Of a DNA stretch of 64,000 nucleotides, positions 1 to 8,619 are shown piece by piece (positions within the stretch are counted from its first letter, which is position 1; every line of letters begins with the position of its first letter). Below the pieces are notes generated by a model. The model saw only the letters and a list, made by a program, of their open reading frames with translations. It made no database searches and was not told the DNA's origin. A program made the position numbers and the translations under genes. The DNA is from Pyxidicoccus xibeiensis (GTDB lineage Bacteria; Myxococcota; Myxococcia; Myxococcales; Myxococcaceae): positions 1-64,000 of the forward strand of contig NZ_JAJVKV010000013.1 of the NCBI RefSeq assembly GCF_024198175.1. The letters run 5' to 3'.

Positions 1-14
1 CGGGGGGCGGGCCC

Positions 15-70
15 CTGTTCGGAAATGTCGGGACATTTCGCCGCTCAAAACCCCCGACATTTCCGAACAG
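15..70 (-). terminator. Long perfect inverted repeat downstream of the XDH gene
   Basis: Positions 15-32 and 53-70 are exact reverse complements (18 bp) around a 20-nt loop. Inside the left half a second dyad lies at 23-29 / 32-38, so two alternative hairpins can form. The element starts 30 nt past the stop of the minus-strand xanthine dehydrogenase gene, which fits a transcript end or 3' stabilising structure. No T-tract follows on either strand, so a classical intrinsic terminator is not proven; a protein-binding operator for a gene left of the window is the alternative. Confidence 0.55.
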
Positions 71-99
71 CAACGTCCGGCCCCGGCTCCGGCGGCCCC

Positions 100-3000
100 T
101 CACGCCGCCTCGCGCCCGTCCTCCTTCGCGCCCCGGGTCAGCCGCTTCTGGATGGCCAGGAACAGGGCCTCGTGGGTGGCGGGAGAGGCCAGCTCCACCT
201 CGCCGCCGGAGTGCCCGAAGGCGCCCACCGCGTCGCGCAGCGCCTCGCGCGCGGACAGGGCGAGCATCAGCGGCGGCTCACCCACCGCCTTGCTGCCGTG
301 GATGGTGTTGTGCTGCCGCGCGCCCTCCATCAGCCGCACGCGGAAGTCGATGGGCGCGTCGCTGAAGGCCGGAATCGCGTACGTGCTGGCCGAGTGCGTC
401 AGCAGCCGGCCATTGGCGTCCCAGCGCAGGTCCTCGCCGGTGAGCCAGCCCAGGCCCTGCACGAAGCCTCCCTCAATCTGCCCCCGGTCCACGCCCGGGT
501 TGAGCGAGTCGCCCACGTCCTCCAGCAGGTCCACGCGCAGCACGCGCTTCATGCCGGTGTAGCCGTCCACCTCGACCTCGGTCACCGCCGCGCCGTAGGC
601 GAAGTAGAGGAAGGGCCGGCCGCGGCCGCGCGCCTTGTCGTAGCCGATGCCCGGCGTCTGGTAGTAGCCCGTCACGGACAGGCCCACGCGCGCCAGGTAC
701 GCCGCCTCCACCACGGCCGCGAAGGGCACGGACACCTCGTGCTCGCCCCGGGGGCCCACGCGCCCGTCCTGGAACACCAGCGCCTCCGGCGCCACGTTGC
801 GCCCGTGCCGCTCGGACAGCAGCCGCGAGGCGACGGGGGCCAGCCGCTCGCGCAGCGTCACGCAGGCATTGCGCACGGCGGCCCCGTTCAGGTCCGAGCC
901 GCTGGAGGCCGCGGTGGCGGACGTGTTGGGCACCTTGTCCGTCGCCGTCTTCGCCATCCGGACGGCGTCCGCCGTCACGCCCAGCTCGCGCATGGCCACG
1001 CCCAGGACCTTGGTGTGCAGGCCCTGGCCCATCTCGGTGCCGCCGTGGGACACCATCACCGAGCCGTCCCGGTACAGGTGCACCAGCGCGCCGGCCTGGT
1101 TGAGGAACGTCGCGGTGAAGGAGATGCCGAACTTCATCGGCGTGAGCGCCAGCCCCCGCTTGATGCGCGGAGAGCGGGCATTGAAGGCGTCCACCTCCTG
1201 GCGCCGCCGGGCGAAGTCCGAGGACTCCTTCAGCTCACGCCACAGGCGCGGCATCCGCTCGTCCTCCAGCTCCTGCCCGTAGTGCGTGGTGTTCGTCTCG
1301 CCCGAGCCCGAGTAGAGGTTGCGCTCCCGCACCTCCTCGGGAGGCAGGCCCAGGGCGCGGGCCACGCGGCCCAGCACCTCCTCCGACACCAGCATGCCCT
1401 GCGGGCCGCCGAAGCCCCGGAACGCCGTGTTGGAGACGAGGTGCGTCTTCGCCACGCGGCCCGTGAAGGCCACCGTGGGGACGTAGTACGCGTTGTCCAG
1501 GTGGAAGAGGGCGCGGTCGAGGATGGACTCGGACAAGTCGAGCGACCAGCCGCCGTTGGACACCAGCTGCGTGCGCAGCGCGAGCAGCCGGCCCTGGGCG
1601 TCGAAGCCGACCTCGAAGGAGGCGTGGAAGGGGTGGCGCTTGCCAGTGAGCGTCATGTCCACGTCGCGGTCGAGCATCCACCGCACCGGCCGGCCCGTGT
1701 GCCACGCCGCCAGCGCGACGAGGGCGGCGGGGGCGTTGCCCTGCGTCTCCTTGCCACCGAAGCCGCCGCCCATGCGCGGGGCCTTCACCACCACGCGGCT
1801 GCGCGGCAGGTCCAGCACGTGGGACACCACGGCCTGCACCTCCGACGGGTGCTGGGTGGAGGACGTCACGGTGATGTCGCCGTCGTCGCCGCGCTCGGCG
1901 AAGGCGGCGTGGGTCTCCAGGTAGAAGTGCTCCTGGCCGCCGATGGCCAGCGTGCCGGACAGCCGGTGCGGGCTGCTCGCGAGCGCGGCGTCCACGTCGC
2001 CCCGGCGGATGACGTGCGGCTCGGTGTGGTAGCTGCCCTGCGCCATGGCGTCCTCGACGGTGAGGATGGCGGCCAGCGGCTCGTACTCCACCACCACCGC
2101 GCGGGCGGCGGCGCGGCAGGCGTCGATGGACTCGCCCACCACCAGTGCCACCACCTGCCCGTGGAAGAGCACCTCGCGGTCGGCCAGCAGCGGCTCGTCA
2201 TGGCGGATGGGGCCGGTGTCGTTGGTGCCGGGGATGTCCTCGGCCATCAGCACCGCCACCACGCCGGGCAGCTTCCGCGCCGCGATGGGGTCTCGCTTCA
2301 GGATTCGCGCATGCGCATGGGGCGCGCACACCGGCCACACCTCCAGCATCGGCTGGCGCTGCGCCAGGTCGTCCACGTACTGCGCGCTGCCCGTCACGTG
2401 GCCCAGCGCGCTCTCGTGCCGCAGCTCGCGTCCGGCGTCCGCCAGCGCGCCGGGCTCGCCCATGGCGAAGCCGGGGAAGGCGTCCAGCGAGGGGCTGCGC
2501 TCACCGGAGAAGAACTTCTCGAACATGCTGACGATGAGCCCGCGCCGGTACTCCGCGCCGCCGCGCAAGTCGCTGATGGGCGACAGCTCGCCCGCGAGCA
2601 CGGGGAGCACGCGCTCCACCGTCTCGCGCGTCCAGGGCTGACCGGTGAGCTGCTCCTCGGTGCGGCGCGCGCGAATCGGGGTGGCCGCCACGCCGCCGTA
2701 GGCCAGCCGCGCCCGCCGCACCGCACCGTCCGCGTCCAGCTCCACGCGGAAGCCCGCCGCGACGATGCTGATGTCCAGCTCGCGCCGCTTGGACACCTTG
2801 AAGGAGTCGGACAGCCGCCGCCCGTCCGCGGGAATGGACGGGTGTGGGATGACGATGTGCCGCACGACCTCGTCCGGCCGCAGCGCCGTCTTCCGGTAGG
2901 CGAGGAAGAAGTCGGCCAGGGGCATCCCGCGCTCACCCTGCGCCGAGGCGAGGACGAGCGACGCGTCCAGCGCGAGCAGCACGGGCGCCATGTCGCCGAT

Positions 3001-3918
3001 GGGCGAGGCCGTCACGAGATTTCCGGCCAGCGTGGCGCGCTGGCGAATCTGCCGGGAGGCGAAGACGTTGAGCATCTTCGTCACCTCGGGCAGCTCGGCG
3101 CCCAGGGCGTCTTCCAGCTCCACGAGCGAGGCCGCGCCGCCCACGTACCACCCGTCCGCCTCGCGGCGGATGGCGCGCAGCGACTCCACGCCCTCGGTGG
3201 AGATGAGGAACGGGTAGCGGCGGGCCTTCTTGGTGATGTCCACGCCCAGCTCGGTGGCGCCGGCCACCAGCAGGGCCTCCGGGTGCGCGGCCTTCAGCGA
3301 CAGCAGCTCCTCCATCGACGTGGGCCGGAGGAACGTCTGTCCCTGCGCCTCGTAGCGCAGCGTGGGCAGCGGCGAGGCGGGGCCGCCCAGGGCGACGCCG
3401 GGCACCGGCTCCTTCTGCGCGCCACCGTCGCGCGCGGCGAGCGCCTCCATCATCGCGTCGCGGATGGGGCGGTAGCCGGTGCAGCGGCAGAGGTTGCCGC
3501 ACAGCTGGTCCGCCACGGCCTCGGGGGTACAGACCTGCTTGCGCGAGTACGCCTCCACCATGGAGACGACGAAGCCCGGCGTGCAGAAGCCGCACTGCGA
3601 GCCGTAGTGCTTCACCATGGCCTGCTGCACGGGGTGGGGCTTGTCGCGGCTGCCCACGCCCTCCACCGTCACCAGCTCCCGGCCGGCGACCATGGGCAGC
3701 AGGGTGATGCAGCTGTTGAAGGCGCGCAGCACGCGCTGCCCCTGGGCATCCCGGTCCACCATGGCCACGGTGCAGGCGCCGCAGTCTCCCTCGGCGCAGC
3801 CCTGCTTCGTCCCCGTCGACCCGCGGGCGCGGAGGAAGTCCAGCAGGGTGGTGTTGGGGGACACGCCGTCGACGCGGACGGGGGTGCCGTTGAGGAGGAA
3901 CTCGAACATGACGCTCAT
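100..3918 (-). CDS. Single-chain xanthine dehydrogenase (2Fe-2S, FAD and molybdopterin domains fused)
   Basis: Predicted to oxidise hypoxanthine and xanthine to urate in the cytoplasm. All three cofactor modules sit in one chain of 1272 residues. The plant-type 2Fe-2S site has C41, C46, C49 and C70, the second cluster has C109, C112, C144 and C146, and the FAD domain spans about 190-480 with VAGATELG near 218. The molybdopterin domain follows, with GGGFGGKE, TAFRGFGGPQ, GGTEMGQGLHTK and the catalytic-Glu motif KAVGEPPL. The Glu of FGGKE and the Arg of AFRGFGG match the purine-contacting residues known in bovine XDH. Many bacterial enzymes split these modules over two or three subunits, so the fusion is eukaryote-like. 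The start at 3918 is chosen because its ATG overlaps the xdhC stop (ATGA), implying translational coupling. Substrate is inferred from motifs. Confidence 0.93.
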   Translation of the reverse strand: MSVMFEFLLNGTPVRVDGVSPNTTLLDFLRARGSTGTKQGCAEGDCGACTVAMVDRDAQGQRVLRAFNSCITLLPMVAGRELVTVEGVGSRDKPHPVQQAMVKHYGSQCGFCTPGFVVSMVEAYSRKQVCTPEAVADQLCGNLCRCTGYRPIRDAMMEALAARDGGAQKEPVPGVALGGPASPLPTLRYEAQGQTFLRPTSMEELLSLKAAHPEALLVAGATELGVDITKKARRYPFLISTEGVESLRAIRREADGWYVGGAASLVELEDALGAELPEVTKMLNVFASRQIRQRATLAGNLVTASPIGDMAPVLLALDASLVLASAQGERGMPLADFFLAYRKTALRPDEVVRHIVIPHPSIPADGRRLSDSFKVSKRRELDISIVAAGFRVELDADGAVRRARLAYGGVAATPIRARRTEEQLTGQPWTRETVERVLPVLAGELSPISDLRGGAEYRRGLIVSMFEKFFSGERSPSLDAFPGFAMGEPGALADAGRELRHESALGHVTGSAQYVDDLAQRQPMLEVWPVCAPHAHARILKRDPIAARKLPGVVAVLMAEDIPGTNDTGPIRHDEPLLADREVLFHGQVVALVVGESIDACRAAARAVVVEYEPLAAILTVEDAMAQGSYHTEPHVIRRGDVDAALASSPHRLSGTLAIGGQEHFYLETHAAFAERGDDGDITVTSSTQHPSEVQAVVSHVLDLPRSRVVVKAPRMGGGFGGKETQGNAPAALVALAAWHTGRPVRWMLDRDVDMTLTGKRHPFHASFEVGFDAQGRLLALRTQLVSNGGWSLDLSESILDRALFHLDNAYYVPTVAFTGRVAKTHLVSNTAFRGFGGPQGMLVSEEVLGRVARALGLPPEEVRERNLYSGSGETNTTHYGQELEDERMPRLWRELKESSDFARRRQEVDAFNARSPRIKRGLALTPMKFGISFTATFLNQAGALVHLYRDGSVMVSHGGTEMGQGLHTKVLGVAMRELGVTADAVRMAKTATDKVPNTSATAASSGSDLNGAAVRNACVTLRERLAPVASRLLSERHGRNVAPEALVFQDGRVGPRGEHEVSVPFAAVVEAAYLARVGLSVTGYYQTPGIGYDKARGRGRPFLYFAYGAAVTEVEVDGYTGMKRVLRVDLLEDVGDSLNPGVDRGQIEGGFVQGLGWLTGEDLRWDANGRLLTHSASTYAIPAFSDAPIDFRVRLMEGARQHNTIHGSKAVGEPPLMLALSAREALRDAVGAFGHSGGEVELASPATHEALFLAIQKRLTRGAKEDGREAA

Positions 3919-4748
3919 TCTCCAGCCGAGACCCCGCGCACGCGGGGCTGCTCCGAGACTTCCGTCCCGGAGCGTGTGTCTACGCTCAGTCCGTGGTGGA
4001 CCTGGAGGAGGCCGGCCGCGATGCTGACGGCGACCTCCTGCGGCGACTTGCCGCCAATCTCGACGCCCATGGGGCAGTGCACCCGGTCGATGTTGCGCGT
4101 GGGCACGCCCCGGGCCTCCAGCCGCTGGCGGAAGCGGGCCCACTTCGTCCGGCTGCCGATGAGGCCCAGGTAGCGCGCCGGCCGCTCCACGGCGTACGCG
4201 ATGATGTCCTGGTCCAAATCATGCCGGTGCGTCATCACCGCCACATAGGTGCGGCGCGCATCCCACGAGGCGCGGGCGGCGAAGGCCTCCCACGGCTCGT
4301 CATGGCGCACCACCGACGCGGGAATCCGCTCGCCCTGGAGCCACTCGGGCCGCTCGTCCACCAGGTGGACCTGGAAGGGGGTGCCCTCCAGCGTGCGGCA
4401 CAGCGCCTGGCCCACGTGGCCGGCGCCGAAGAGATAGAGCCTGGGCCCGTGGTTGACGGGCTCCATGAAGACATCCACCACGCCTCCGCAGCACTGGCCC
4501 AGCTTCGCGCCCAGCGGGTACCGGTAGGAGCGCGCCTCGCCCTTGTCCAGGCACGCGCGCGCATCCGCCAGCACCAGCTGCTCCAGGTGGCCGCCGCCCA
4601 CGGTGCCATGGAACGTCCCATCCGCGCGCACGAGCAGCTTCGCGCCGGGCTCGGCGGGGGTACTGCCCTGACAGGCCGTCACCGTGGCGACGGCGAACGG
4701 CACATCGTCACGTGACCACTCCGCCAGCTGGCGGACCCAATCCCACAT
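3915..4748 (-). CDS. xdhC: XdhC family molybdenum cofactor insertion chaperone
   Basis: 277 residues. XdhC proteins bind molybdopterin cofactor, help its sulfuration and deliver it to xanthine dehydrogenase. The N-terminal XdhC/CoxI domain shows GSTPAEPGAKLLV and GTVGGGHLEQ. The C-terminal half is a Rossmann fold with LYLFGAGHVGQAL and the family's VMTHRHDLD stretch followed by YLGLIGSRTKW. The gene precedes the XDH gene in the same transcript and overlaps it by four bases, so dedicated maturation of that enzyme is the natural reading. A good ribosome site (GGAAGGA) sits about seven bases before the ATG at 4748. Confidence 0.93.
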   Translation of the reverse strand: MWDWVRQLAEWSRDDVPFAVATVTACQGSTPAEPGAKLLVRADGTFHGTVGGGHLEQLVLADARACLDKGEARSYRYPLGAKLGQCCGGVVDVFMEPVNHGPRLYLFGAGHVGQALCRTLEGTPFQVHLVDERPEWLQGERIPASVVRHDEPWEAFAARASWDARRTYVAVMTHRHDLDQDIIAYAVERPARYLGLIGSRTKWARFRQRLEARGVPTRNIDRVHCPMGVEIGGKSPQEVAVSIAAGLLQVHHGLSVDTRSGTEVSEQPRVRGVSAGE

Positions 4749-4764
4749 CGTCCTTCCGAGTCTG

Positions 4765-4800
4765 CCACAGCCCGGCCCCTCGCCGTGACGGGGGTTGTGG
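4765..4800 (-). terminator. Hairpin between the SPL-family gene and xdhC
   Basis: Arms 4765-4773 and 4792-4800 pair over nine positions with one G-U. It lies just past the stop of the upstream minus-strand radical SAM gene and before xdhC, so it could end that transcript and separate it from the xdhC-XDH pair. There is no clear T-run. Confidence 0.35.
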
Positions 4801-4808
4801 GTCGGCGC

Positions 4809-5921
4809 TCAGAAGGCGTATCTCACCTGGCAGCAGGGCAGCCGGCGGGCCAGCAGGTCCTTGAACTCGGCGACGAGGCGGCCCTTGAGTCCGGTGCGGT
4901 AGCGCACGTTGGCGCCTCCGCCCTGGGAGACCTTGGCCTCCTGCGTCGAAGGCGTCCACAACAGCTCCTCGGCCTTCGGGTGCCAGCGCAGGTTGACCTC
5001 GTGCAGGCCGGGGTGGTGGGTGAGGAAGATGACCTCGGCGGCCAGCTGGGCCCGGGCCGCGGGGGAGAGGGCGGCGTCCACCTGCTGGAACAGCTCGTCG
5101 TACTCCGCCTGCCAGCCCTCGTAGAGGACGACGGGCGAGAAGTTGAGGTGGACCTCGTAGCCGGCGGCCACGAAGTCGTTGATGGCGGCGATGCGCTCGG
5201 CGATGGGGCTGGTGCGCACGTCCAAGAGCTTCGCCTTGGCGTGGGGCATCAGGCTGAAGCGGATGCGCGTCTTGCCCCGGGGCGCGTAGTCCAGCAGCTC
5301 GCGGTTGACGAGCTTGGTGGCGAAGGTGCCCATGGCGTTGGGCAGCGTGGTGAACAGGCGGACCAGGTCCTTCACGTTGTCGCTCAGGGCCGCGTCCGCC
5401 GCGCAGTCGCTGTTGCAGCCGATGTCATAGGCCCAGTAGCGCGGGTCCACGCTGTTGGCCTCCGTCTTGGGGCCCAGCTTCTGCGAGTGCCGGCGGATGG
5501 CCGCCATGATGCGGTCGATGTTGACGAAGACGGTGACGGGGTTGGCGTAGCCCTTGTGGCGGGGGACGTAGCAGTACGCGCAGCTCATCACGCAGCCATT
5601 GGCGGCGGACGGGGGGATGAAGTCGCAGCTGCGCCCGTTGGGGATGAAGGACATCGTCTTCTTCACGCCCAGCACCAGGGTGCTGCCCTTGATGCGGTTC
5701 CACGCCTCGGCGTTGCCCTCGTTGCCGAACAGCCCGGGGATGTTCTGGTGGGAGGGCACCTCCACCCGCTCGGCGTCCGGGAAGCGCGCCAGGATGTCCC
5801 GCCCGCGCGGGTGTGCCTCCACGGACGGCTCCAGGTAGATGCGGGAGACCTTCAGCAGCCGCTCCAGCGCCCCCGCGCCCAGGGGCGGCGGGGGCGGGGC
5901 GAACAGGTCGAGGTTCGTCAC
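4809..5921 (-). CDS. splB: Spore photoproduct lyase family radical SAM protein
   Basis: About 370 residues. Spore photoproduct lyase uses S-adenosylmethionine radicals to reverse the UV lesion 5-thyminyl-5,6-dihydrothymine. With the GTG start at 5921, the radical SAM cluster motif CVMSCAYCY gives C110, C114 and C117. The flanks match the Bacillus enzyme closely: a KVSRIYLEP start, TLVLGVKKT before the cluster, FVNIDRI after it, and IGCNSD where Bacillus has SCTSD. C169 therefore aligns with the hydrogen-donating Cys141. The open frame continues upstream to 6038 (409 residues), but the extra Arg/Pro-rich part looks non-coding; no strong ribosome site decides the start. The family is clear; the natural lesion in a non-endospore-former is inference. 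Confidence 0.85.
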   Translation of the reverse strand: MTNLDLFAPPPPPLGAGALERLLKVSRIYLEPSVEAHPRGRDILARFPDAERVEVPSHQNIPGLFGNEGNAEAWNRIKGSTLVLGVKKTMSFIPNGRSCDFIPPSAANGCVMSCAYCYVPRHKGYANPVTVFVNIDRIMAAIRRHSQKLGPKTEANSVDPRYWAYDIGCNSDCAADAALSDNVKDLVRLFTTLPNAMGTFATKLVNRELLDYAPRGKTRIRFSLMPHAKAKLLDVRTSPIAERIAAINDFVAAGYEVHLNFSPVVLYEGWQAEYDELFQQVDAALSPAARAQLAAEVIFLTHHPGLHEVNLRWHPKAEELLWTPSTQEAKVSQGGGANVRYRTGLKGRLVAEFKDLLARRLPCCQVRYAF

Positions 5922-6052
5922 CTGGGGACACGTAACCCGGCGCGCCGGGCTCCGCACCGGCCGCCTGCCTGCGTCCCTGGAAGGGGGGCGGGGGCATTGT
6001 CGGCTGACGGACACTCGCGCTATGCACGAGGGACTCACGAGGGGGAGTCTTC

Positions 6053-7099
6053 ATGCGCAGACAGAGCTTCCGTGCGGTTCCGGCCTGGGCCGCCGCGCTG
6101 GTGTGTGCCGTTTCACTGGGGGGCTGCAAGAAGGAGCCGCCCGCCGCGCCGCCGGTGGCGGAGGGCGCCGCCGTGGACGCGGGGCAGGCCACCGCCGCCG
6201 CTCCGGCCGCGAAGGAGCCCGTCAAGGCGGTGGCGGAGACACGCACGCCGTTCACCTTCAAGGACGTGAAGATCGCCAAGGTGGGCGGGGAGGTGAGGCT
6301 CACGTACACGCTGGTGAACCAGGGCGGGCGGCGGGCGCGTGGAACGAGCTGCCTCGCGCTGCTCGACAAGGAGGGCTACTTCCTCTCGCACCTCACCCTG
6401 GGTCCCGTCAGCCTGAGGGGCGGCGAGTCGGACGTCTTCGAGGACAAGACCTCCATGTACCAGGACGTCTGGGCGCAGGCGGGCGCGGTGCAGCTGTACG
6501 TCTCGGCGAGCTGCCACAGTTCCACCTCGGACAAGGTCGTCAGCCAGGTGAGCCACCTGGACCCGACGGGAGCGCCCGTTCCCCCCGGGACGCCCGCGCC
6601 CAGGGAGCTGGGCTCCGTCGAGGACGGAACCATCGCCTTCGAGCTCAAGGACGCGAGCCTGAGCCGGGGGAACCCCTCGGAGCAGGTCTCCCTCACCTTC
6701 ACGGTGAAGAACACCAGCACGCAGCGGCTCAAGGCGGACCTGTGCGTGCGGCTCTACGACAGCGCGGCCAGCGCGGGGCACCTGGACCAGGCCACCAGCG
6801 ACTACTTCAACCTGGCGCCGGGGGCCTCCTCCACGCTCACGTCCTCGCTGCTGCTGGACGACGAGCAGCACTGGGGTTCCATCACCGTGGCGAAGGTGTA
6901 CGCGTCCAACTACGGCTGCTCCGGCAGCGCCCGCGCGGCGCTGAGCAACGTGGTGGAGGTCGAAAAGCCCTCCTACATCGAGAGCCCGCCGCCGGAGGGC
7001 CAAGAGCACATATACGACGAGCCCACCGTGCTCGAAGAGAACGCGGACCTCGTGGACGAGTCGGGCGAGCTCCGGGACGAGGTGCCCGCCGCGGAATGA
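6053..7099 (+). CDS. Putative lipoprotein with two similar beta-sandwich-like halves
   Basis: 348 residues, no recognised family. The N-terminus is a lipoprotein signal peptide ending in the lipobox LGGC (Cys 25), followed by a Pro/Ala-rich linker to about residue 60. Two halves then resemble each other: each begins with FxFKDVKI- or IAFELKDA-like strands and a segment of the type LTYTLVNQG or LTFTVKNTS, and continues with LALLDKEG- or VRLYDS-like strands. This suggests a duplicated immunoglobulin-like domain. The tail after about 300 is very acidic. It is transcribed divergently from the SPL-family gene and converges on the DUF418 gene. Likely an outer-membrane or periplasmic lipoprotein of unknown role. 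Confidence 0.75.
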   Translation: MRRQSFRAVPAWAAALVCAVSLGGCKKEPPAAPPVAEGAAVDAGQATAAAPAAKEPVKAVAETRTPFTFKDVKIAKVGGEVRLTYTLVNQGGRRARGTSCLALLDKEGYFLSHLTLGPVSLRGGESDVFEDKTSMYQDVWAQAGAVQLYVSASCHSSTSDKVVSQVSHLDPTGAPVPPGTPAPRELGSVEDGTIAFELKDASLSRGNPSEQVSLTFTVKNTSTQRLKADLCVRLYDSAASAGHLDQATSDYFNLAPGASSTLTSSLLLDDEQHWGSITVAKVYASNYGCSGSARAALSNVVEVEKPSYIESPPPEGQEHIYDEPTVLEENADLVDESGELRDEVPAAE

Positions 7100-7111
7100 A
7101 GGCCGGGTGAT

Positions 7112-7139
7112 GGCCGGGCGCGGAAGGTGCCGCCCGGCC
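7112..7139. terminator. Bidirectional hairpin between convergent genes
   Basis: Perfect 9-bp GC stem (7112-7120 with 7131-7139) and a 10-nt loop, placed 12 nt past the plus-strand lipoprotein stop and 10 nt past the minus-strand DUF418 stop. It suits a shared terminator, though no T-tract is present. Confidence 0.6.
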
Positions 7140-7149
7140 GCGCCGCCCG

Positions 7150-8478
7150 CTACGCCGGCACCGTGGAACGGTGGCCCGCGGAGTCGTCGCGGCGCATCGG
7201 CTGGGCCTTCCCGTACGTCAGCGAGCGCCACACCCACTCCGCGGGGCCGAAGCGGAACCGCGACAGCCACAGGTGGCTCCACACCACCTGGACGGCGAAG
7301 ACGGCCAGGCAGAGGGCGACACAGGCCGCGGGGCCCACCTTCGTCACGTAGCCCAGGCCGTAGCCGTAGAAGAACAGCACGCTGATGACCGTCTGGGACA
7401 GGTAGTGGGTCAGCGCCATGCGCCCCACCGGCGCAAGCACGCCCAGCACCCGCTGCCACGTGGCGCGCTGGAAGAGCAGGGTGATGCCGGAGACGTAGAC
7501 GGCCGCGAAGCCCAGCTCGCCCAGGTGCCGCAGCGGGGCCGTGGCGTAGGGCACCCAGGTGGGCATCGTCTCCGGGGTGAGAATCTTCCGGAGCATCAGC
7601 TGCTGGAACACCAGGCCCACGCCGCCGCCGAGCACTCCGGCCACGAGGCCCCACCCGAGCAGCCGCCGGAAGAGGCGCAGGTGCTGGGGCGCGTCGTGGA
7701 AGATGCGGCGCCGCCCCGCCAGCAGGCCCAGGAGGAACCGGGCGAAGGTGGCCAGCATGGTGGCGAGAATCATCGGCAGGAACTCGCGCACGTAGAAGGT
7801 GCCGCTCCCCTTCGCCACGTCCAGCCAGCTCCCCGAGGTGAAGGCCGCCAGCGCCTGCGCCTTGATGGCCGCGGTCTTCGCGTTGGCCTCCTTGGTGATG
7901 GCGGCGACCGCCTCGGGCGTGTCGGCGAGCAGCTGCGGCAGCTTCAGGAGGGCCGTGCCGGCCACCGGCCACACGAAGGCGAACAGCAGCGCGCAGACGA
8001 GCAGCGTCCGGTCCGAGCGCCCCCGGAACAGCAGCAGGCCGAAGCCCAGCACCGCGTACGTGCTGAGGATGTCGCCGTACCAGAGCAGGAACAGGTGGGC
8101 GAGCCCCATCACCAGCATCACCCCCAGCCGCCGCGTGTAGAGCGGAACGATGGAGGCCCCCCGCGTCTCCGCACGTCCCAGCTGCACCGCGAAGCCCAGG
8201 CCGAAGAGGAAGGAGAAGATGGTGATGAACTTCCCCGACACCAGGAACATGTACGCCTGCAGCGTGACGGTGTCGACGAGCGGCGCATTCGCTATCGCCG
8301 CCAGCATCTGCTCCCTCGGGAGGAACGACCTGCCGCTGAACCACATGACGACGTTGGAGATGAACACGCCGCACAGGGCGAACCCGCGCAGCGTGTCGAG
8401 GAGCGCCAGTCGCTCTCCGGAATCCACGGGACGGGCCTCGGTGCTGGGGACCGGGGCCTCGGATGGGGCAGGGTTCAT
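7150..8478 (-). CDS. DUF418 domain-containing polytopic membrane protein
   Basis: About 442 residues from the ATG at 8478; a TTG at 8499 would add seven. The early segment LLDTLRGFALCGVFISN is typical of DUF418/heparan-acetyltransferase-like membrane proteins. About ten hydrophobic helices follow. The C-terminal DUF418 signature includes ALTHYLSQTVIS and WLSRFRFGPAEWVWRSLTYG. Members lie in the inner membrane and are related to acyltransferase-type folds, but their substrate is generally unknown. No partner gene is evident: it sits alone between a shared hairpin and endonuclease III. Confidence 0.85.
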   Translation of the reverse strand: MNPAPSEAPVPSTEARPVDSGERLALLDTLRGFALCGVFISNVVMWFSGRSFLPREQMLAAIANAPLVDTVTLQAYMFLVSGKFITIFSFLFGLGFAVQLGRAETRGASIVPLYTRRLGVMLVMGLAHLFLLWYGDILSTYAVLGFGLLLFRGRSDRTLLVCALLFAFVWPVAGTALLKLPQLLADTPEAVAAITKEANAKTAAIKAQALAAFTSGSWLDVAKGSGTFYVREFLPMILATMLATFARFLLGLLAGRRRIFHDAPQHLRLFRRLLGWGLVAGVLGGGVGLVFQQLMLRKILTPETMPTWVPYATAPLRHLGELGFAAVYVSGITLLFQRATWQRVLGVLAPVGRMALTHYLSQTVISVLFFYGYGLGYVTKVGPAACVALCLAVFAVQVVWSHLWLSRFRFGPAEWVWRSLTYGKAQPMRRDDSAGHRSTVPA

Positions 8479-8553
8479 GTCAGGGAAAGAGGCGGGCAAC
8501 TTGAGCCCGGCCGCCTGTATTCCCCGCGAGCGCTCAGGTCCTGCGCGAAGTCG

Positions 8554-8606
8554 CGCGCGTCCCAGGGCCGGACGGCATTCCCACCGCGCGTCCCAGCCCC
8601 GGACGG
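8554..8606. repeat. Two imperfect 22-bp direct repeats
   Basis: Copies at 8554-8575 and 8585-8606 are spaced 31 bp apart and differ at two positions. They lie between the endonuclease III stop and the DUF418 start, so a regulatory role for the DUF418 gene or simple duplication are both possible. The right copy overlaps the hairpin at 8580-8610. Confidence 0.45.
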
Positions 8607-8610
8607 TGGG
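8580..8610 (-). terminator. Hairpin downstream of endonuclease III gene
   Basis: A 7-bp stem (8580-8586 with 8604-8610) starts about ten bases past the minus-strand nth stop. The position suits termination; the loop is 17 nt and there is no T-run. Confidence 0.35.
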
Positions 8611-8619
8611 CGGATGTGG

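Noticed and set aside
25-4173. Very long open frame on the plus strand opposite the XDH and xdhC genes
   Set aside because: Arg/His/Gly-rich, no domain or ribosome site; it mirrors the codon bias of the real minus-strand genes.
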